A stretch of 20,657 nt of DNA from JAVKNF01 sp031537795 (GTDB taxonomy: Bacteria > Pseudomonadota > Alphaproteobacteria > Rickettsiales > Deianiraeaceae): NCBI GenBank assembly GCA_031537795.1, contig JAVKNF010000004.1, forward strand, positions 1 to 20,657. Reading direction: 5' to 3'. Numbering within the stretch: position 1 is the stretch's first letter; every line of letters starts with the position of its first letter. Of the stretch, positions 17,232 through 20,657 are shown one piece after another. The position numbers were made by a program, and so were the translations under genes. Under the pieces are notes generated by a model that was given only the letters and a program-made list of their open reading frames with translations, searched no databases and was not told where the DNA came from.

Positions 17232-18393
17232 TTTAAAAACGGCTTTAGTTTATATATCTCACGAATCGTGTTTTTTCTTTCTTCTTTTTCCTTTTTTAAT
17301 AGATAACAACGTAAAAGAAGTTCAAATTATTTATCTATTTTTTATTCAAAAAATTGCAAAATTAATAACAGAAATTCCAAGTGGAATTATTTTTGACCTT
17401 TCAAACCCTAAAATTATATTCTTCAGTTCAAAAATTATAAAATTAACAGGAATAATGTTAATATATTATTTTACAAATATATATAATCTTGAAATATTAG
17501 GTTTTACTTTGATAGGAATTAGCCAAGCTTTTTTTGTATCTAAAATAGAAACTTATATATATAACACTTTAGAACAGTACAAGAAATTAGGTTTGTTTAA
17601 AAAATCTGTTGCAATGTTTTATTTATTTGCAGATATTTCTTATGCTTTAATGCCAATGATTGGAGGTTTAATCTGTAAAAAATATAATTATAGAACTGTT
17701 TTTTATACAACTATTATTGTAGATGTTATTTCAATTCTTTTAATTGTATTTTTACCAAAATACATAAAAAATAAAACAAACCAAATTGCATCATTTAAAG
17801 AATTAAAAAATAAATTAAAAAATATCTCTTCTGACCGCTTAACTTTCAATTTGATTATAAGATTGGCAATCTTAAATGGAATAGTTTGGCAATTTTTAGA
17901 TTTTATTATTATATATTCAAAAAACCAAATAAATACAAATTTTAATATATCAATTCTATCTTTTTTGATTAATTCTTGTATGACAATAGGCTGTATTTAC
18001 GCTTTTTATTTTAAGAATCTTTTTTCATTAAAGAATAATACATTTTTATTTATTATAATGTTAACTATTATGACAATTGCGAGTTATTTAAATTTATTTT
18101 ATTTTTTAATAATAATTTTATGTTTTCTGATGTTCTTTTACACAAATAACGAAATACAAATCGCCCAAGAAATTGATAAAAAAACACAAAACAATGCAAG
18201 AGGTTTATTATTTTCAATAATATCAATAATTTCAACTTTTTATCAATCTCTTAATTTGTTGATTTTTAAAAATCTAATTAAATTAAATATAAATATCCCA
18301 AAATCCTTGTCTGTTGTTATATTTTTAAGTGCTTTTCTATTTTTTGCTACAAATATAAATAAAGAGAGAATCAGAGGAATCAATAAAAATTAA
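17215..18393 (+). CDS. Major facilitator superfamily transporter, substrate unknown
   Basis: Integral membrane protein of 392 residues with about eleven or twelve hydrophobic helices. After the second helix it has ITEIPSGIIFDLSNPK, the loop 2-3 signature of the MFS group usually written EIPTG..AD..GR. The acidic residue is kept, but the terminal Arg/Lys pattern is reduced. A longer basic loop around residues 180-205 (KYIKNKTNQIASFKELKNKLKN) separates the two six-helix halves. There is no signal for a substrate. The ATG at 17215 lies 17 bases inside ppdK in another frame, so it depends on the upstream transcript and probably on coupled translation. Its stop overlaps the virD4 stop by 4 bases, convergently. 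Confidence 0.85.
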   Translation: MLKRFSLKTALVYISHESCFFFLLFPFLIDNNVKEVQIIYLFFIQKIAKLITEIPSGIIFDLSNPKIIFFSSKIIKLTGIMLIYYFTNIYNLEILGFTLIGISQAFFVSKIETYIYNTLEQYKKLGLFKKSVAMFYLFADISYALMPMIGGLICKKYNYRTVFYTTIIVDVISILLIVFLPKYIKNKTNQIASFKELKNKLKNISSDRLTFNLIIRLAILNGIVWQFLDFIIIYSKNQINTNFNISILSFLINSCMTIGCIYAFYFKNLFSLKNNTFLFIIMLTIMTIASYLNLFYFLIIILCFLMFFYTNNEIQIAQEIDKKTQNNARGLLFSIISIISTFYQSLNLLIFKNLIKLNINIPKSLSVVIFLSAFLFFATNINKERIRGINKN

Positions 18394-18409
18394 TTATCTG
18401 TTAATTTTT
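18385..18409. terminator. Possible bidirectional terminator between the MFS gene and virD4
   Basis: AAAAATTAA (18385-18393) pairs perfectly with TTAATTTTT (18401-18409) around a 7-base loop, with a T-run on the 3' side in either direction. It sits exactly where the two convergent genes end. The stem has only A-T pairs, so its strength is doubtful. Confidence 0.35.
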
Positions 18410-20249
18410 TCTGTCCAGAGCTTCCTTCTTTATCTTTTTTATTAGCTTCTTTCAATATAGGTTCTTGAATAGGTAATTCAATTCCAATACCTGGTCCTTT
18501 TTTATTATTAGGGTCGAAAATATCTTCTTGATTCACCCTAGAAAGGAAAAATTTGTCTGTGAACCACTCTATTTTTTTTGTTTTTACAGGAGCTGATGCC
18601 TCAACTAAAATTATTTGTTCATTTCTAGGTAAAGTAATAACTTCTTGAGGTAAAAGTAAGGCTCTTGAACTTTGAGAAATGCTAACAGACCCAGCGCCAG
18701 GGTTTAGATCTAGAAACTTTGATTTACTAGTTGAGGTACTTTCTACAGTTTGATTTCCGATTAAATCTGAAATTAATTTCGCAGTTTCAACATTATTAGC
18801 TGCAAAAGTTATACGATAAGTTGAATTTGATAAAAATGAGTTCATGCCTGTATCTTCGTAAGTTCCTTTCAACTGTTGAGTGTCTTGTACAACTAAAAAT
18901 AAACGAACTCTATAACCACGAAAATAAGCAATACCGGCTAAAAATTGCTCTAACTTCCCTACAGTAGGGAACTCATCCATTATAAAGCAGACTCCGTATT
19001 TTTCTTCTTTAGTTGGTAAATGTTGGCTCATAAAAGCAGTTGCTTGTTGATAAAACATACACATTAAAGGCTTTAAACGTTGAATATTATCTGGAGTTAA
19101 ACCTACAAATACTGTAGTTGGTTTTAGTTTAAATGTTAAAAAATTAAAATCACTCCTTGCTGTTGTGGCATCTATAATTGGGTTACCCCATAATTCCAAA
19201 CCTGAATTCAAAGTCGAAACAACACCTGAACGCTCTTTATCTGCTTTTTGAGCAAATGCTGCTAAATTCATATAACCAATTGGGTGCATTACATCTCCAA
19301 GAGTGTCCATTGCAACTGCGACAGCATAAGCAAAATCCTCACTTCTAATAGTTCTAACAACTTCGCCGAAAGTTGTAGGTTTTGATTCATCCGCCAAGAG
19401 CCACAAAATTACCCCAACTAGCAAAGTTCTAGCTTCGTTTGTCCAAAATTCCTGTTTAGGTAAAATAATATTAGATATTTTCTGAACATCGTCCACCATT
19501 TGCCCTTTTTTCTTTGAAATCCAATCCAAAGGATTATAGCAATGACTTTTTCCATCTTGATCGGCAGGTACCCAGCAAAAGATTTCTTGTTTTAAATAAT
19601 CTCTTCTCCATTTACTTGACCTGTCGAAATTCTCCAATTTTATATCGTGGCAAATTAAAGATTCTTCCCAAAATACACAATTTGGTATAATAAAACCAAT
19701 CCCCTTACCGGAACCAGTAGGAGCAAAAAGAAGAGTATGTTGAAACCCGGCGGCAATAAGAAAGCCTTTTTTATCTTTTCCCATGAGCAAGCCTTTTTTT
19801 GCTCTCAAACCTGCTTTTATAAGCTCTTTTTCGCTAGCCCAATGAGCATCACCGTGTAAAGATTCTTTCTTTTTCACAACTTCAAAATAAATAATTTTCA
19901 TCCAGAATTTATAAACAATTCCACCGCTAATAAACAAAGGAATTAAACCACTAATTAATATCCTTGAAAGCAAAAAATTATAATCTTTAAAAGAAATAAT
20001 TCTCACATTATTATAAAATAAAACCCAATAATATTTTAGATTTTGTAATATAAAATTTAGATGAGCGACAGGGTCATCTAATAAGATTTGAAATAATTTT
20101 ATAAATTCATCAATTTCATTATTTAAAAATACACACAAAAGGCCTGAAATGTAGATAGTTGAAAATATAATCCCTCCCCATAGCCCAAGCTTTGCTCCTA
20201 GATTTTGAATTTCTCTTTGCCCCTTTTCTGGGTCAAAAATTTTCGGCAT
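18390..20249 (-). CDS. virD4: Type IV secretion coupling ATPase VirD4/TraG
   Basis: Inner-membrane ATPase that recruits substrates to the VirB-type secretion channel. Of 619 residues, two membrane helices lie near the N-terminus (about 22-43 and 92-114). Then come LHGDAHWASEKEL (131-143), Walker A APTGSGKG (176-183) with Lys182, Walker B FIMDEF with Asp425 and Glu426, and VVQDTQQLKGTYE, all typical of TraG/VirD4. The C-terminal 50 residues are polar and probably disordered. It corresponds to rvhD4 of Rickettsiales, where it usually follows virB11. Here the next gene upstream points the other way, so virD4 is transcribed alone within this window. The start is supported by an AAGGAG site only two bases before the ATG and by an in-frame TAA three codons upstream. 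Confidence 0.96.
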   Translation of the reverse strand: MPKIFDPEKGQREIQNLGAKLGLWGGIIFSTIYISGLLCVFLNNEIDEFIKLFQILLDDPVAHLNFILQNLKYYWVLFYNNVRIISFKDYNFLLSRILISGLIPLFISGGIVYKFWMKIIYFEVVKKKESLHGDAHWASEKELIKAGLRAKKGLLMGKDKKGFLIAAGFQHTLLFAPTGSGKGIGFIIPNCVFWEESLICHDIKLENFDRSSKWRRDYLKQEIFCWVPADQDGKSHCYNPLDWISKKKGQMVDDVQKISNIILPKQEFWTNEARTLLVGVILWLLADESKPTTFGEVVRTIRSEDFAYAVAVAMDTLGDVMHPIGYMNLAAFAQKADKERSGVVSTLNSGLELWGNPIIDATTARSDFNFLTFKLKPTTVFVGLTPDNIQRLKPLMCMFYQQATAFMSQHLPTKEEKYGVCFIMDEFPTVGKLEQFLAGIAYFRGYRVRLFLVVQDTQQLKGTYEDTGMNSFLSNSTYRITFAANNVETAKLISDLIGNQTVESTSTSKSKFLDLNPGAGSVSISQSSRALLLPQEVITLPRNEQIILVEASAPVKTKKIEWFTDKFFLSRVNQEDIFDPNNKKGPGIGIELPIQEPILKEANKKDKEGSSGQKKLTDN

Positions 20250-20251
20250 AT

Positions 20252-20257
20252 CTCCTT
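20252..20257 (-). promoter_or_regulatory. Shine-Dalgarno site of virD4, unusually close to the ATG
   Basis: Reads AAGGAG on the minus strand with only two bases before the ATG (20247-20249), against the usual five to nine. It is the only clear Shine-Dalgarno match directly before a gene in the window. Confidence 0.6.
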
Positions 20258-20291
20258 AAATCAATAACTATTTGCTTTTAACTTTCAAGTA

Positions 20292-20320
20292 TTGATTTTT
20301 AATTTTATTTCTATTAAAAT
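20292..20320 (+). promoter_or_regulatory. Sigma70-like promoter of the repeat-protein gene
   Basis: TTGATT (20292-20297), a 17-base spacer and TAAAAT (20315-20320). The predicted start near 20327 gives a leader of about 9 bases before the ATG at 20336. It lies in the 86-base region shared with virD4. Confidence 0.6.
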
Positions 20321-20335
20321 AAATCGTTAAAGATT

Positions 20336-20657
20336 ATGACGAGTGAAAAAGAAATTGAAGAGAAATTTAATCTTTATAATAAAGAAAATGAAGTTGAAAA
20401 ATTAAATCTTTCTGACCTAGAAAATAATAAAATGAAAAAAAACCTCTAAAAATGAATTAATTGTAAATGAAAAAGAGGACGAAAAGAATATAAAGAAAAG
20501 AGAAAGGGTTAAAGAAACTCATCAGAAATGGTATCAAAAATACCCAGAAAAGGCTAAAGAAGCTCATGAGAAATGGTATCAAAAATACCCAGAAAAGGCT
20601 AAAGAAGCTCATGAGAAATGGTATCAAAAATACCCAGAAAAGGCTAAAGAAGCTCAT
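20336..20657 (+). CDS. Tandem-repeat protein gene with a frameshift at an A8 tract, incomplete at the edge
   Basis: From the ATG at 20336 the frame reads MTSEKEIEEKF onward, a charged helical segment of 37 residues, and meets TAA at 20447-20449 just after a run of eight A (20435-20442). Dropping one A (or adding two) joins it to a frame that stays open to the end of the window: K-T-S-K-N-E-L-I-V-N-E and so on, then 15-residue repeats of the type KEAHEKWYQKYPEKA. That second frame has no ATG, GTG or TTG of its own between the TGA at 20433 and the repeats, so it appears to depend on the first. Either transcriptional or translational slippage restores the protein, or the gene is switched off by the run length, or this is a fresh pseudogene or a sequencing error. 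It is divergent from virD4. I do not recognise the family. Confidence 0.6.
20435..20442 (+). other. A8 homopolymer at the frameshift point
   Basis: Eight consecutive A within ATG-A8-CC. With seven A the upstream and downstream frames would be one continuous coding sequence. Runs of this length are classic sites for polymerase slippage and also for base-calling errors. Confidence 0.75.
20511..20657 (+). repeat. 45-bp tandem repeat array, continuing past the window
   Basis: Three full units (20511-20555, 20556-20600, 20601-20645) and the first 12 bases of a fourth. Units 2 and 3 are identical; unit 1 differs at two bases (ACT for GCT, CAG for GAG). The 45-bp length keeps the frame, encoding KE(T/A)H(Q/E)KWYQKYPEKA each time. 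Confidence 0.95.

Noticed and set aside
20457..20657. Minus-strand ORF of repeated MSFFSLFWVFLIPFL units
   Set aside because: It is the complement of the 45-bp plus-strand array; a repeat length divisible by three opens several frames at once. The plus frame has a promoter, and its charged composition matches its upstream segment.

Overview
The window is strongly AT-rich, uses the standard code, is tightly packed, and mostly lacks Shine-Dalgarno sites. Its content (a VirD4-type type IV secretion coupling ATPase, pyruvate phosphate dikinase, a fused FolK-FolP, TypA, PNPase, UvrD, TsaD) fits a host-associated alphaproteobacterium of the Rickettsiales type. That placement is inferred from gene content and composition; there is no rRNA to confirm it.

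Layout. 1-133: two copies of a 27-bp direct repeat flank a fragment coding for an EF-hand/dockerin-like loop, probably a duplicated 3' end of a gene lying left of the window. 136-2247 (-): UvrD/PcrA-type helicase without its N-terminal Q-motif. 2325-3884 (+): unrecognised protein with a membrane hairpin and degenerate helical repeats. 3903-8164 (-): tsaD, folKP and typA, with tsaD and folKP overlapping by 4 bp. 8294-10816 (+): unrecognised 840-residue protein with a Q/N/G/Y-rich head and a long charged helical body. 10806-11780 (-): holA, divergent, poorly conserved. 11900-18393 (+): trx, pnp, ppdK and an MFS transporter in a tight array that looks like one operon. 18390-20249 (-): virD4, alone. 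20336 to the edge (+): gene for a protein of 15-residue tandem repeats, interrupted by a frameshift at a run of eight A.

How it fits together. Most genes are housekeeping: repair (uvrD), replication (holA), tRNA modification (tsaD), folate synthesis (folKP), translation and stress (typA), redox (trx), RNA decay (pnp) and carbon/phosphate metabolism (ppdK). The accessory part is three lysine/glutamate-rich proteins of unknown function, on the plus strand at 2325, 8294 and 20336. Each has a sigma70-like promoter that ends only about 12-17 bases before its ATG, so their predicted leaders are very short. One of them is divergent from virD4, which makes them reasonable secreted or surface candidates, though nothing in the sequence proves this.

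The best leads are the A8 frameshift in front of an expanding 45-bp repeat, the 36-bp in-frame duplication of the dihydropteroate synthase active-site loop together with an altered second loop, the Sup35-like head of the 840-residue protein, and the duplicated EF-hand tail at the left edge. I did not recognise a complete new multi-gene system.
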